A DNA stretch of 64,000 nucleotides from Hyphomicrobiales bacterium (GCA_900466605.1 UBMU01000024.1:62001-126000), one strand, 5' to 3'; shown: positions 19,223-28,807, counted from the stretch's first letter. The notes: a model not told the origin generated them from the sequence alone. A program made the numbers and translations.

Positions 19223-20143
19223 CTAGACTTTCAGACTGAGTGCGCTGGCGAGCATCTCGAAGCGGGCCGGAAGCTGCCCGGGTGCCTCGCCGTCGCTGTC
19301 GATCGGCACCGCGTCCCCGCCGATCGGCCAAGCCTCGACGCGCCTGGCCCGATGAATACTGACGAGCGGGCTCTTCAGATGGCCGCCGCTGTAGATGCTG
19401 TTCATCAGCGACAATACCTTCAACCTGCCGGCACCGCGGATGATGACCACATCGAACAGGCCATCGGCGATATCCGCATCCGGAGCCACCTTCATGCCAC
19501 CGCCGAACCAGGCGCCGTTGGCAACGGCGACTGCGGTGATCGGCCCCTCGTAGACATCTTCGCCGTCCAGTCTGAGGCGGATGTCGCGCGGTGTGTAACG
19601 CAGAATTTGAAGCAGGCTGTGGAGGAAAAAGACCATCGGCCCCGGCAGACGCCTGCCCTTGCGGGCCTCGTTAACGGCCTGCACGATATGGCCGGAGACG
19701 CCAAAGCTCGCGATGTTGGCGAAGTGGCGGTTAACGGTGTCGCCGTCCTCGTCGTCGCAGGTGAGCAATCCGGCATCGATCTGCCGCACTGTCGGAGAGA
19801 CCAGGCGGTCGGTGATCGTGGCGGGATCGCTCAACATCGGAAAATTGCGGGCGAAATCACAGCCGGTGCCAGTGGCGATGAAAGAGAAAGCCGTATCCGG
19901 GCGACGCGACTTCAAGATACCGCCAGCGACCTCCCCGATCGTCCCGTCGCCACCGACGGCGATCACCAGATCGGCGCCATCATCCGCCAGCTCGCGCCCG
20001 AAGCGCTCAGCGTCGCCGTATCCCTTGGTTTCACGCAGGCCGAGATCGGTGAACCTCGCCTCGATGGCACGTCGCAGCGCCGACCAGAGCAGCTTCCTTC
20101 CGTGCCGGCCAGATGCCGGATTCAACACGATGCCGATTTTCAA
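19223..20143 (-). CDS. diacylglycerol/lipid kinase family protein (YegS-like)
   Basis: A 306-residue protein with the N-terminal KIGIVLNPASGRHG motif and the catalytic signature AVGGDGTIGEVAGGIL near residue 70. The C-terminal beta-sandwich ends GDAVPIDSDGEAPGQLPARFEM, as in DagK/YegS/sphingosine kinase relatives, which phosphorylate lipids with ATP at the membrane surface. The frame runs upstream to 20494, but the family start is the TTG at 20143 with GGGGAGA about 8 bases before it. It faces the MBL gene convergently. Confidence 0.85.
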   Translation of the reverse strand: MKIGIVLNPASGRHGRKLLWSALRRAIEARFTDLGLRETKGYGDAERFGRELADDGADLVIAVGGDGTIGEVAGGILKSRRPDTAFSFIATGTGCDFARNFPMLSDPATITDRLVSPTVRQIDAGLLTCDDEDGDTVNRHFANIASFGVSGHIVQAVNEARKGRRLPGPMVFFLHSLLQILRYTPRDIRLRLDGEDVYEGPITAVAVANGAWFGGGMKVAPDADIADGLFDVVIIRGAGRLKVLSLMNSIYSGGHLKSPLVSIHRARRVEAWPIGGDAVPIDSDGEAPGQLPARFEMLASALSLKV

Positions 20144-20196
20144 GCGATGCTCTCCCCGCGCCGGCTGATACGGCGAAGCGGAAACAAGGGCGTTTC

Positions 20197-20844
20197 TCAG
20201 GCCTTCTTCTTTTTCGTCGACACCGGCCCCTGATCGAAACCGATGTTCACGCGAACCAGGGAGCCGGAACCGACCGGAAGCTTGATGCCGTCCTTGCGGA
20301 ACAGAACCTGCGTGGCTCCTGCACCGACCGCAACCGGGAAATTCGTTACTTCCGAAAAGAGTGCATCCTCGCCGTCGTAAACCGTGATGCGAATTGGGAG
20401 CGTCACCTTGCCGCCGGACGAACCGTTCGGCCCGGCAATGACGCGAAGCTGCGCCACCACGGTCATCGTCAGGTTCGTGTCGTTCAGGCTGCACTGGCGG
20501 GTGTAGTCGCCGATCGATGCCTGGTAGGCGAGTTTCTCCGCATCACCGGTTTTGGCGCCCCCCGCATAAGTGCGGAAGATAGCGTCGCTGTCCTTCATGA
20601 ACATCTGCGGGCACGCACCCTGAACGACGGGAGCGGTTGCGCCCGAGGCCGTCTTGGCAGTACCGATCGATGCGTCGTTGGACGACGGGTTAGCCGGCGC
20701 CAACGGCATGATCTGCCCATTGCCATTAGCCTGGGCCGGCGCAGTTGCGCTGTCCGAGCCACCACCGACGCCGAGGGAGTTGCAGCCGGCAAGAATTGCC
20801 ACAAGCGAAGCTGAAACGATGAGACGCGAGACCTTGCCAAGCAC
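20197..20844 (-). CDS. putative outer-membrane or periplasmic lipoprotein
   Basis: 215 residues starting at GTG (20844), preceded by GGTGG. A hydrophobic stretch LIVSASLVAILAGC gives a lipobox at about residue 20. A Ser/Ala/Gly/Asn-rich linker follows, then a globular part with CPQMFMKDSDAIFRTYAGG and TRQCSLNDTNLTMTVVAQLR, ending KKKKA. Similar proteins are conserved in rhizobia without a function. The longer ATG frame upstream (to 21045) is rejected because it would destroy the signal peptide and overlap the thrC leader. Confidence 0.7.
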   Translation of the reverse strand: MLGKVSRLIVSASLVAILAGCNSLGVGGGSDSATAPAQANGNGQIMPLAPANPSSNDASIGTAKTASGATAPVVQGACPQMFMKDSDAIFRTYAGGAKTGDAEKLAYQASIGDYTRQCSLNDTNLTMTVVAQLRVIAGPNGSSGGKVTLPIRITVYDGEDALFSEVTNFPVAVGAGATQVLFRKDGIKLPVGSGSLVRVNIGFDQGPVSTKKKKA

Positions 20845-21075
20845 GATTATTCCACCCTCTCCACAAAGTTTTTTGGCAGGCCCAATCACTTGATGGCAGG
20901 CCTTTCGTGACAGTTTGCGATGGTCTATATCAGCGGCGCAAACAAAAATCGATTGGGTAAGAACCGTTTTGATGCACATTTCGGGATCGCGGGCGACAGC
21001 CGGCAGGGCAAGCGAGATGCAGCGCGAGGCATACTTTCCTTCCAACCCGGATTTTCTCCGGCCGGCACATCAAGG

Positions 21076-22476
21076 ATGACGACAGTGGATTATATCTCGA
21101 CCCGCGGCGAAGCCCCTTCCCTCGGTTTTTGCGATGCATTGCTGGCGGGTCTGGCGCGCGATGGCGGCCTCTACGTGCCACGCAAGTGGCCCCATTTCTC
21201 GAAAAAGGAAATCCGCGCGCTTCGCGGCAAGAGCTATCAGGAGATCGCCTTCGCGATCCTGTCGCCCTTCACCAACGGGGAAATTCCGGACGAGACCTTC
21301 CGCGCAATGATCGATGAGGCGTATGGCACGTTCCGCCACCCGGCGATCGCTCCGCTCGTGCAGACCGGTCCGAACAACTTTGTCATGGAGCTCTTCCATG
21401 GCACGACGCTGGCGTTCAAGGATGTCGCCATGCAGCTTCTTGCCCGGCTGATGGACTATGCGCTGGAGAAGCGTGGCGAGCGTGCGACTATCGTCGGCGC
21501 GACCTCCGGCGATACCGGAGGAGCTGCCATCGACGCTTTTGCCGGCCGCGACCGCACCGACATCTTCATCCTCTTCCCCAATGGCAAGGTCTCACCGGTG
21601 CAACAGCGCCAAATGACGACCTCGACCGCCTCCAACGTTCACGCGCTTGCTGTCGAAGGCAATTTCGACGATTGCCAGAACCTCGTCAAAGCGATGTTCA
21701 ACGATGCGCCGTTCCGCGATCGCGTCAGGCTTTCAGGGGTCAACTCGATCAACTGGGCCCGCATCATGGCCCAGATCGTCTACTACTTCACGACGGCAAT
21801 CGCGCTCGGCGGACCGGATCGCAAGATCTCGTTCACCGTGCCGACCGGCAATTTCGGCGACATCTTTGCGGGCTACTGCGCAAAGCGCATGGGCCTGCCG
21901 ATCGGCAAGCTGGTTGTCGCCACCAACGCAAACGACATCCTCGACCGCACGCTGAAAACCGGCCGCTACGAGATGAAGGCAGTGAAGGCCACAACCTCGC
22001 CGTCGATGGACATCCAGATCTCCTCGAACTTCGAACGGCTGCTGTTCGAAGCCTATGACCGTGATGCCTCGAAGGTTCGCGCGGCAATGGACAGCTTGAA
22101 ACAGTCCAGCGGTTTCGATATCTCAAAGGACGCGCTTGCCTTCATCAAGAAGGACTTCCGCGCCGGCCGCGCCAGCGAGAAACAGGTTACCCAGACGATC
22201 AAGAAAACCCATGCCGAAACCGGCTACCTCCTCGATCCGCACTCGGCGATCGGCGTCTTCGTTGCCGGAAAGCACGAGAAGCCCAACACGCCGATGGTGA
22301 CGCTTGCCACTGCGCATCCAGCGAAATTCCCCGCCGCCGTAAAATCCGCCGCCGGTATTGACCCCGCGCTTCCGACGTGGCTTGCTGATCTGATGCACAA
22401 GGAGGAGCGCTTTCAGATTGTTAAGCCTGAGCTCAAAGCCGTTGAGACCTTCATCGGCAAGCATACTCGGGCCTAA
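21076..22476 (+). CDS. thrC: threonine synthase
   Basis: The 466-residue PLP enzyme converts O-phosphohomoserine to threonine. The PLP lysine is K115 in HGTTLAFKDVAMQ, and the phosphate-binding loop is ATSGDTGGAAIDAF. The N-terminal STRG...FCDALLAGLARDGGLYVP block is the usual start of the longer, proteobacterial-type threonine synthases. The frame is open to 20920; the ATG at 21076 fits the family and has AAGGA before it. The partner homoserine kinase gene (thrB) lies about 15 kb away. The M16 peptidase gene begins 26 bases downstream on the same strand. Confidence 0.95.
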   Translation: MTTVDYISTRGEAPSLGFCDALLAGLARDGGLYVPRKWPHFSKKEIRALRGKSYQEIAFAILSPFTNGEIPDETFRAMIDEAYGTFRHPAIAPLVQTGPNNFVMELFHGTTLAFKDVAMQLLARLMDYALEKRGERATIVGATSGDTGGAAIDAFAGRDRTDIFILFPNGKVSPVQQRQMTTSTASNVHALAVEGNFDDCQNLVKAMFNDAPFRDRVRLSGVNSINWARIMAQIVYYFTTAIALGGPDRKISFTVPTGNFGDIFAGYCAKRMGLPIGKLVVATNANDILDRTLKTGRYEMKAVKATTSPSMDIQISSNFERLLFEAYDRDASKVRAAMDSLKQSSGFDISKDALAFIKKDFRAGRASEKQVTQTIKKTHAETGYLLDPHSAIGVFVAGKHEKPNTPMVTLATAHPAKFPAAVKSAAGIDPALPTWLADLMHKEERFQIVKPELKAVETFIGKHTRA

Positions 22477-22502
22477 GTAACGCAGGCGCAGAAAGATAGC
22501 CA

Positions 22503-23801
22503 ATGACAGTTGAGTGCACCCGGCTCAAATCCGGGCTGACAGTAGTCACACAGACCATGCCGCATCTGGAAAGCGTTGCGCTGGGAGTTTGGATCAAATC
22601 AGGATCGCGCAACGAGACGACCGACGAGCATGGAATTGCCCACCTGCTGGAGCACATGGCCTTCAAGGGCACAGCGCGCCGCAGCGCGCGGGAAATCGCC
22701 GAAGAGATCGAGGATGTTGGCGGCGAGGTGAATGCCGCGACTTCCACGGAAACAACTTCCTACTATGCCCGTGTTCTGAAGGACCATGTGCCGCTCGCGG
22801 TCGATATCCTTGCCGATATCCTGACGGAGTCCGCCTTCGAGGAGGAAGAACTCGAGCGCGAGAAGCAGGTCATTTTGCAGGAAATCAACGCTGCAAACGA
22901 CACGCCTGACGACGTCGTTTTCGACAAATTTTCCGAGACCGCCTACCGCGACCAGACGCTTGGTCGGGCGATCCTCGGCACGCCTCAGACCGTTGTTTCG
23001 TTCACGCCGCAGCAGATTCGCGGCTACCTCAGCCGCAATTACACGACCGACAGGATGTTCGTCGTCGCGACCGGCGCCGTTCAACATGACGAGTTCGTTC
23101 GCATGGTCGAGGAGCGCTTCGCCAGCCTTCCGACAACTCCTTCAGCAACGCCCGTCATGGAGGCGGCGAAATACATCGGCGGAAATATCCGCGAAACGCG
23201 CGACTTGATGGATGCGCAGATCCTGCTCGGTTTCGAAGGCAAGGCCTATCACGCCCGCGACTTCTACTGTTCGCAGATCCTCGCCAACATCCTCGGCGGC
23301 GGCATGTCGTCACGCCTGTTCCAGGAAGTCCGCGAGATCCGCGGCCTCTGCTACTCCATCTATGCCTTCCACTGGGGCTTCTCCGATACCGGGATCTTCG
23401 GCATCCATGCCGCAACCGGTGGCGAGAACCTGCCGGAACTGGTGCCCGTCATCGTTGACGAGCTGCACAAGTCGGCAGCGACCATCGAGCAGAAAGAAAT
23501 CGAACGCGCCCGCGCCCAGATCCGCGCCCAGCTGTTGATGGGTCAGGAAAGTCCGGCAGCCCGCGCCGGTCAGATCGCAAGGCAGATGATGCTCTACGGC
23601 CGCCCCATTTCCAACCCGGAGATGATGGAACGGTTGGAAGGTATTACAGTCGAACGACTGACGGATCTTGCTGGTCGCCTGTTCTTCGACACCGTGCCGA
23701 CGCTCTCTGCCATCGGCCCGCTCGAACATCTGGCCCCGATGGAAGACATCGCCGCGTCACTTTCCTCGCCCGATCATCAGGGCAAACACGCCCTCGTCTG
23801 A
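22503..23801 (+). CDS. M16 family zinc peptidase (mitochondrial processing peptidase-like)
   Basis: A 432-residue insulinase-superfamily protein. The inverted zinc motif HLLEH is at 47-51, with a further acidic ligand expected in EREKQVILQEIN near 125. The rest follows the MPP beta-subunit pattern, including the C-terminal glycine loop region LGGGMSSRLFQEVREIRGLCYSI. Rhizobial homologues sit next to thrC, as here. No signal peptide is visible. The GNAT gene begins 29 bases after the stop. Confidence 0.92.
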   Translation: MTVECTRLKSGLTVVTQTMPHLESVALGVWIKSGSRNETTDEHGIAHLLEHMAFKGTARRSAREIAEEIEDVGGEVNAATSTETTSYYARVLKDHVPLAVDILADILTESAFEEEELEREKQVILQEINAANDTPDDVVFDKFSETAYRDQTLGRAILGTPQTVVSFTPQQIRGYLSRNYTTDRMFVVATGAVQHDEFVRMVEERFASLPTTPSATPVMEAAKYIGGNIRETRDLMDAQILLGFEGKAYHARDFYCSQILANILGGGMSSRLFQEVREIRGLCYSIYAFHWGFSDTGIFGIHAATGGENLPELVPVIVDELHKSAATIEQKEIERARAQIRAQLLMGQESPAARAGQIARQMMLYGRPISNPEMMERLEGITVERLTDLAGRLFFDTVPTLSAIGPLEHLAPMEDIAASLSSPDHQGKHALV

Positions 23802-23830
23802 TCTCACGTCCATCCTGCCGGGAGTGATCG

Positions 23831-24445
23831 ATGCCAAAATCGGTTTTTCGGTTCCTGTCGCGACAGCCGGATTCCGTGGAGCTAGAGAACGAGCACTATG
23901 TGCTGCGCCTGCCGCGCTACCAGGACTTCAACCAGTGGCACAAGCTGCGGGCTGCGAGCCGGCAGTTTCTGGAACCTTGGGAGCCGACATGGCGCCGCGA
24001 TGAGCTGACGGAGGGCGCCTACCGCGCCCGCGTCATCCGCGGCAAGCAGGAATATGCCTCGGGCCAGGCCATTCCACTCTTCCTGTTTCACAAGCAGAAC
24101 GGCGCCCTGCTCGGCGGCATCACGATCGGCTATATCAGGCGCGGGGCGGCACAAAGCTGCATGATCGGCTACTGGATGGGCGAGGCATATGCCGGCCAGG
24201 GCCATATGTTCGCCGCACTTCAATTGGTTATACCCTATATCTTCGCAGGCCTTGAGTTGCACCGTATCGAAGCAGCCTGTATTCCAGACAATGCTCGGAG
24301 CATCCGCCTGCTTGAAAAAGCCGGGTTTCAGCGGGAAGGCTATCTGCGCGGATACTTGAAAATCAACGGTCAGTGGCATGACCATGTGATGTTCTCATTG
24401 CTCGCCACCGACACGGATAAAGGCAGGATAACCGACAGCCGATGA
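23831..24445 (+). CDS. GNAT acetyltransferase (RimJ/RimL type)
   Basis: A 204-residue protein with the acetyl-CoA fold of protein-N-terminal acetyltransferases: YVLRLPRYQDFNQWHKLRAAS at the start, GYWMGEAYAGQGHMFAAL as the CoA-binding loop, and LHRIEAACIPDNARSIRLLEKAGFQREGYLRGYL, which is diagnostic for RimJ-like members. Ribosomal protein targets are known in the family; the target here is unproven. Its stop overlaps the start of the large EAL gene by 4 bases (ATGA), so translation is coupled. Confidence 0.88.
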   Translation: MPKSVFRFLSRQPDSVELENEHYVLRLPRYQDFNQWHKLRAASRQFLEPWEPTWRRDELTEGAYRARVIRGKQEYASGQAIPLFLFHKQNGALLGGITIGYIRRGAAQSCMIGYWMGEAYAGQGHMFAALQLVIPYIFAGLELHRIEAACIPDNARSIRLLEKAGFQREGYLRGYLKINGQWHDHVMFSLLATDTDKGRITDSR

Positions 24446-27354
24446 CTAACAACCGAATGCTGCTCTCATCACCGGCCGGACGATTGATCGCGGTGATCGC
24501 AGCTCTCTTGCTATCGGCCTTTATGCTAGCGGCAGGTCATGTTCAGGCAGCCGAACCGGTCAAGATCTCTCGCGACGATACCGCGCTCGATCTCACTGCC
24601 ACCACGGAAATCTACGCCAACCAGGGCGAGGCCTTTCAGGTCTCGACCGCAGCCGGTGCCGACGGTATCCGCCGCCGTATTGAGGTACGTGCCAGCTCCG
24701 ACAACCATCAGGGCGACTGGGCCGTCTTCGCGCTTGCCAACGTCTCCGACGAGCAGCTTGAGCGCGTGATCGTGGCCCCCCACTTCCGCCTCGTGAATTC
24801 CAAGCTTTTCTGGCCGGACCTCGGTTCGCAACGCATCATCGCCATCACGCCGAGCGAAGGCTTCGCACTCGACCGGCAGCCCAGCGACGAGGCCGACGTG
24901 TTCCGCATCACGCTCAACCCAGGCGCGGTCATCACCTTCGTTGCCGAACTGACGACGCCGGAATTGCCGCAGATCTATCTCTGGGAACCGGACGCCTACA
25001 AGGACACGATCAACGCGTTCACGCTCTATCGCGGCATCGTGCTCGGCATTGCAGGCCTGCTCGCGGTCTTCCTGACGATCCTTTTCGTGGTCAAGGGAAC
25101 GTCGATGCTGCCGGCAACGGCTGCGCTTGCCTGGGCGGTGCTTGGCTATATCTGCGTCGACTTCGGCTTCCTCGGCAAGCTGATCAGCATCGCTTCGACC
25201 GACCAGCGAATATGGCGCGCCTGCGCCGAAGTTGCCCTTGCCTCGAGCTTCGTCATCTTCCTGTTCACTTACCTGAACCTCAACCGATGGCACACGCACC
25301 TCGGCTACCTGACGCTCGCGTGGGTGCTTGGTCTAGCGTTGCTCTTCGGCGTCGCGATCTACGACCCCGCAATCGCCGCCGGCATCGCGCGCCTGTCGTT
25401 TGCGCTGACCGCAACGATGGGTCTGCTGCTGATCGTCTATCTCGGTCTCAACCGCTATGACCGCGCCATTCTTCTTGTCCCGGCCTGGGCGCTGATCCTC
25501 GTCTGGATCTTCGGTGCCTGGCTGACAATTACCGGCCGGCTCGACAATGATATCATCCAGCCGGCGCTGGGCGGCGGCCTTGTTCTGATCGTGCTCCTGA
25601 TCGGCTTTACCGTGATGCAGCACGCCTTCGCCGGTGGCGCGTTCCAGCAAGGGCTGTTTTCCGATCTCGAACGGCAATCGCTGGCTCTGACCGGCTCCGG
25701 CGACATGGTGTGGGACTGGGACGTAGCACGCGACCGCGTCGTCACCATCCCCGATGTGTCCGTCAAGCTCGGCTTACCGCTCGGCGCAATGCATGGCGCT
25801 GCCCGCAACTGGCTGCCACGGCTCCATCCCGATGATCGTGACCGCTTCCGGGCGACGCTCGACGTCCTGCTCGAGCATCGCCGCGGGCGACTGAACCACG
25901 AATTCCGCATCCGCGCGGAAGACGGTCATTTCCATTGGCTCCTCATCCGAGCTCGGCCGGTGCTCGGCTCGAACGGCGAGATCATCCGCTGCGTCGGCAC
26001 CATCGTCGACGTCACCGAACAGAAGAATTCTGTCGAGCGGCTGCTGCACGACGCGTTGCACGACAACCTCACCGGCCTGCCGAACCGCCAACTGTTCCTC
26101 GATCGCCTGCAGTCTGTGCTTGCGCTGGCGCCAGGCGGCGAGACGCTGCGCCCGACTGTCATGGTGATCGATATCGACCGCTATAAGCTGGTGAACGACA
26201 CGCTCGGGATCGCCGCCGGCGACAATATCCTGATCGCGCTGACCCGCCGTCTGCGTCGTCTGCTCAAGCCGCAGGACACGCTCGCACGCCTGTCTGGCGA
26301 CCAGTTTGGCTTGATCCTGACGTCCGAGCGCGACCCGATGAAGATCGCAGACTTTGCCGATGCGATCAGCAAGGCGATTATGGTGCCGATCAACTTCGCC
26401 AATCGCGAGATCATCCTGACTGCATCGATCGGGCTTGCCTCCTTCGTCGATCAGCAGGAAAGCGCTGCCGGCATGCTCAGCGATGCGGAGCTTGCAATGT
26501 ACCGCGCCAAGCGCGCCGGCGGCAATCGTGTCGAGCCTTTCCAGCCCGCCTTCCGCGATTTCGGTGCCGACAGGCTGCAGCTGGAATCGGACCTCCGACG
26601 CGCCATCGAACGCAAGGAACTGTCGATGGTCTACCAGCCGATCGCCGGGCTGGAGGACGTGGAGATCGCCGGCTTCGAAGCGCTGATGCGATGGGAACAC
26701 CCGAAGCGCGGCAGCATTCCGCCGTCGGAGTTCATCCCGATCGCCGAGACATCCGACATCATCGACATGCTCGGCCTCTTTGCCCTGGAGCAGGCGACAA
26801 ACGACCTGATGGGCTGGGAGAACCAGACCGGCGAGTTGCCGATCTTCGTCTCGATCAACCTCTCGAGTGCCCAGCTGCTAAACAACGAGCTCTATGAAGA
26901 CGTCCGCTCGGTGCTGGCGAAAACCCATTGCGACCCATCGCGGCTGAAGCTCGAGCTGACGGAATCCATGGTCATGGAGAATCCGGAGCAAGCCCGCCTG
27001 GTGCTTGAGAAGTTGCGGGAAATGGGCCTTGGCCTTGCGCTGGATGATTTTGGAACCGGCTACTCGTCCCTCGCCTATCTGACGCGCTTCCCCTTCGATA
27101 CGATCAAGCTCGACAAGACGATGGTATGCGATGGCAGCGACAAGAAGGCGACCGTGCTTCGCTCGGTGATCGCCATGGCGCGCGAACTGGATATGAAGGT
27201 GGTTGCCGAGGGGATCGAGTCCAACGAGGATGCGATCGAGCTTGCCAAGATGGGCTGCACCTTCGGGCAAAGCTATTTGTTCGGACCGCCCATGGCGTCT
27301 GAATCCGTCTTGCGGCTGCTGAAGGAGCGGTTCCCGCTGACGAAGCGCGCCTAG
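24442..27354 (+). CDS. membrane PAS-GGDEF-EAL protein, degenerate GGDEF, intact EAL
   Basis: The 970-residue protein has a signal peptide (1-36), a periplasmic part to about 185, roughly seven hydrophobic helices (to about 400), a PAS domain (415-525, ending with the VDVTEQK linker), a GGDEF domain (535-695) and an EAL domain (705-960). The GGDEF signature reads SGDQF at 618-622, so diguanylate cyclase activity is probably lost. The EAL part is intact: EAL at 746-748, NLSSAQL, and DDFGTGYSSL. It is therefore most likely a c-di-GMP phosphodiesterase controlled by an extracytoplasmic or redox/ligand signal. The N-terminal architecture resembles 7TMR-DISM receptors, but that is an inference from helix count. 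Confidence 0.9.
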   Translation: MTNNRMLLSSPAGRLIAVIAALLLSAFMLAAGHVQAAEPVKISRDDTALDLTATTEIYANQGEAFQVSTAAGADGIRRRIEVRASSDNHQGDWAVFALANVSDEQLERVIVAPHFRLVNSKLFWPDLGSQRIIAITPSEGFALDRQPSDEADVFRITLNPGAVITFVAELTTPELPQIYLWEPDAYKDTINAFTLYRGIVLGIAGLLAVFLTILFVVKGTSMLPATAALAWAVLGYICVDFGFLGKLISIASTDQRIWRACAEVALASSFVIFLFTYLNLNRWHTHLGYLTLAWVLGLALLFGVAIYDPAIAAGIARLSFALTATMGLLLIVYLGLNRYDRAILLVPAWALILVWIFGAWLTITGRLDNDIIQPALGGGLVLIVLLIGFTVMQHAFAGGAFQQGLFSDLERQSLALTGSGDMVWDWDVARDRVVTIPDVSVKLGLPLGAMHGAARNWLPRLHPDDRDRFRATLDVLLEHRRGRLNHEFRIRAEDGHFHWLLIRARPVLGSNGEIIRCVGTIVDVTEQKNSVERLLHDALHDNLTGLPNRQLFLDRLQSVLALAPGGETLRPTVMVIDIDRYKLVNDTLGIAAGDNILIALTRRLRRLLKPQDTLARLSGDQFGLILTSERDPMKIADFADAISKAIMVPINFANREIILTASIGLASFVDQQESAAGMLSDAELAMYRAKRAGGNRVEPFQPAFRDFGADRLQLESDLRRAIERKELSMVYQPIAGLEDVEIAGFEALMRWEHPKRGSIPPSEFIPIAETSDIIDMLGLFALEQATNDLMGWENQTGELPIFVSINLSSAQLLNNELYEDVRSVLAKTHCDPSRLKLELTESMVMENPEQARLVLEKLREMGLGLALDDFGTGYSSLAYLTRFPFDTIKLDKTMVCDGSDKKATVLRSVIAMARELDMKVVAEGIESNEDAIELAKMGCTFGQSYLFGPPMASESVLRLLKERFPLTKRA

Positions 27355-27373
27355 CCAACCAGGCGCGCCCAAG

Positions 27374-28453
27374 CTACGCGGCTGCTTGTTGCGGCGCGGT
27401 GCTCCCCGCTATCAGCTGGTGCAGGTATTCAAGCTTGGCGACCACCGGCGCTGACAGCACGAACGGGTAGGAATCGGGCTGCCCCATGCTGCGCTGTATC
27501 GAATTGATCGCAACGCTCAACGGCACCCACTCGTCGACAAGCTGATCGGCGCTTGCTGCCCGGTAGGGGTCGAAATCCACCTCCGCCGCCATCTCTTCAT
27601 GGCCGCGGGGATCAATTGCGATGCCGAAGGCGCGCGCTGTCTCCAAGGTGTCGACGATGTGGAGATAGTGAGCAAAGCATTCGGCGAAGTCTTCCCAGGG
27701 ATGGGCGCTGGCATAGGCGCTCACGAAGCTGTCCTGCCAGCCCGGCGGAGCGCCATTTGCGTAGTGTTGTGCAAGGGCCTCGCTGTAGTCCTCGCGCTCA
27801 TCGCCGAACACTGCCCGGAATCCATCGAAGTTGTTCCTGTCTCGTACGAGGAGATTCCACATGAAATGACCCGTCTCATGGCGAAAATGGCCGAGCAGCG
27901 TCCGGTAAGGTTCATCCATCGAGGTGCGCGCTTGTTCGCGCGTCAGGTCATCGGCCTCGGCGGCCCGAATTGCGATCAGACCCTCCTCGTGCCCCGTCAT
28001 CGCCGGCACGACGCTGCCATCATCCTGGACGATATCTTCAAGGAAGTCGAAAACCAGGCCGCCAACGGGGTCCTGCGTGCGATCCGGATGCGGCAGTCGC
28101 CAACGCAAGAGCGAGTAAAAGAGATGCCGCTGTGCCTGGCTGATCCGACGCCACCGATCGACGCCATCCTGCGTCGCCGAATTCGGCACCAGCCGATTAT
28201 GCCGGCAGGCGACACAGTAATCGCCAGCGTCTCCATCCTCTACAAGCCAGTTGCAGATGTCGCGGCCAGCATTGGTGCAGAAGCGCACCAGATCCGGCTG
28301 GGCTGCGTATTGCCAGAGATCTCCATCCTGCTGCTGAACAGCATGCATGCGCAGACCATTCGGCAGGAAGCCAAGGCGATGACCGCACCGAACGCACTGA
28401 CGATTGTCGAAATGAACAACCTGATCACAGTTGTCACATACAAAGAGCCTCAA
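27374..28453 (-). CDS. putative zinc-binding metallopeptidase (COG4307-like)
   Basis: 359 residues. The N-terminus has a zinc ribbon CDNC...CVRCGHRLGF, then further cysteines (CTNAGRDICNW, DYCVACRHN), and in the middle a HETGH motif (HFRHETGHFMWNLL), which is HExxH. This combination is typical of proteins grouped as zinc-binding metallopeptidases of unknown substrate. The frame has a TTG at 28474, but TTG at 28453 gives the family start (MRLFVCDNC) with a GGGAGG sequence before it. Convergent with the EAL gene (19 bases between stops). Confidence 0.8.
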   Translation of the reverse strand: MRLFVCDNCDQVVHFDNRQCVRCGHRLGFLPNGLRMHAVQQQDGDLWQYAAQPDLVRFCTNAGRDICNWLVEDGDAGDYCVACRHNRLVPNSATQDGVDRWRRISQAQRHLFYSLLRWRLPHPDRTQDPVGGLVFDFLEDIVQDDGSVVPAMTGHEEGLIAIRAAEADDLTREQARTSMDEPYRTLLGHFRHETGHFMWNLLVRDRNNFDGFRAVFGDEREDYSEALAQHYANGAPPGWQDSFVSAYASAHPWEDFAECFAHYLHIVDTLETARAFGIAIDPRGHEEMAAEVDFDPYRAASADQLVDEWVPLSVAINSIQRSMGQPDSYPFVLSAPVVAKLEYLHQLIAGSTAPQQAAA

Positions 28454-28480
28454 CACGCCCTCCCTCGGGATCAAGACAAG

Positions 28481-28509
28481 AAAACCCGCTGTGCAGAATG
28501 CACAACGGG
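28481..28509 (-). terminator. rho-independent terminator after the csbD gene
   Basis: An 11-pair stem with one mismatch (28485-28495 with 28499-28509, 3-base loop) is followed on the minus strand by TTTT. It is 28 bases after the csbD stop and upstream of the metallopeptidase gene, so it separates the two. Confidence 0.7.
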
Positions 28510-28536
28510 CAATCTCCAGACGTGAACCCGGCTTGC

Positions 28537-28731
28537 TTAAAGACGGTCTACCGCGTTCTTAAGCTTTTCCTTGACAGTGCCGGTTGCAACCTGAGCCTTG
28601 CCCTTGGCTTCCTGGGCCGCACCGTCAGCACGTAGAGAATTATCTCCGGAAGCCTTTCCGATTGCCTGCTTCGCCTTGCCGGCGAGTTCATTTGTCTTGC
28701 CGGAAATCTTGTCAGTCGTGCTACCCATCAT
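28537..28731 (-). CDS. CsbD family stress protein
   Basis: A 64-residue hydrophilic protein with the CsbD pattern: TDKISGKTNELAGKAKQAIG, then NSLRADGAAQEAKGKAQ and a TGTVKEKLKNAVDRL tail. CsbD-like proteins are small and abundant under general stress in many bacteria; the molecular role is unknown. Two consecutive ATG codons are possible starts; GGAG lies 5 bases before the first. The putative EcfG/RpoE2-type promoter about 45 bases upstream fits stress control. Confidence 0.9.
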   Translation of the reverse strand: MMGSTTDKISGKTNELAGKAKQAIGKASGDNSLRADGAAQEAKGKAQVATGTVKEKLKNAVDRL

Positions 28732-28774
28732 GTGTCTCCTTGTTGGCGAGCTTTATGCCCGAACTGCCAGAAGG

Positions 28775-28800
28775 AAACGCCGCGATGTACAGATCGTTCC
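28775..28800 (-). promoter_or_regulatory. putative EcfG/RpoE2-type promoter of csbD
   Basis: On the minus strand GGAAC (28796-28800) is followed, after 18 bases, by TT inside CGTTT (about 28775-28779). This matches the GGAAC-N18-TT pattern known for the general stress sigma factor of rhizobia. The -10 region is about 45 bases before the csbD ATG. Read from sequence; not tested. Confidence 0.6.
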
Positions 28801-28807
28801 GCCGAGT

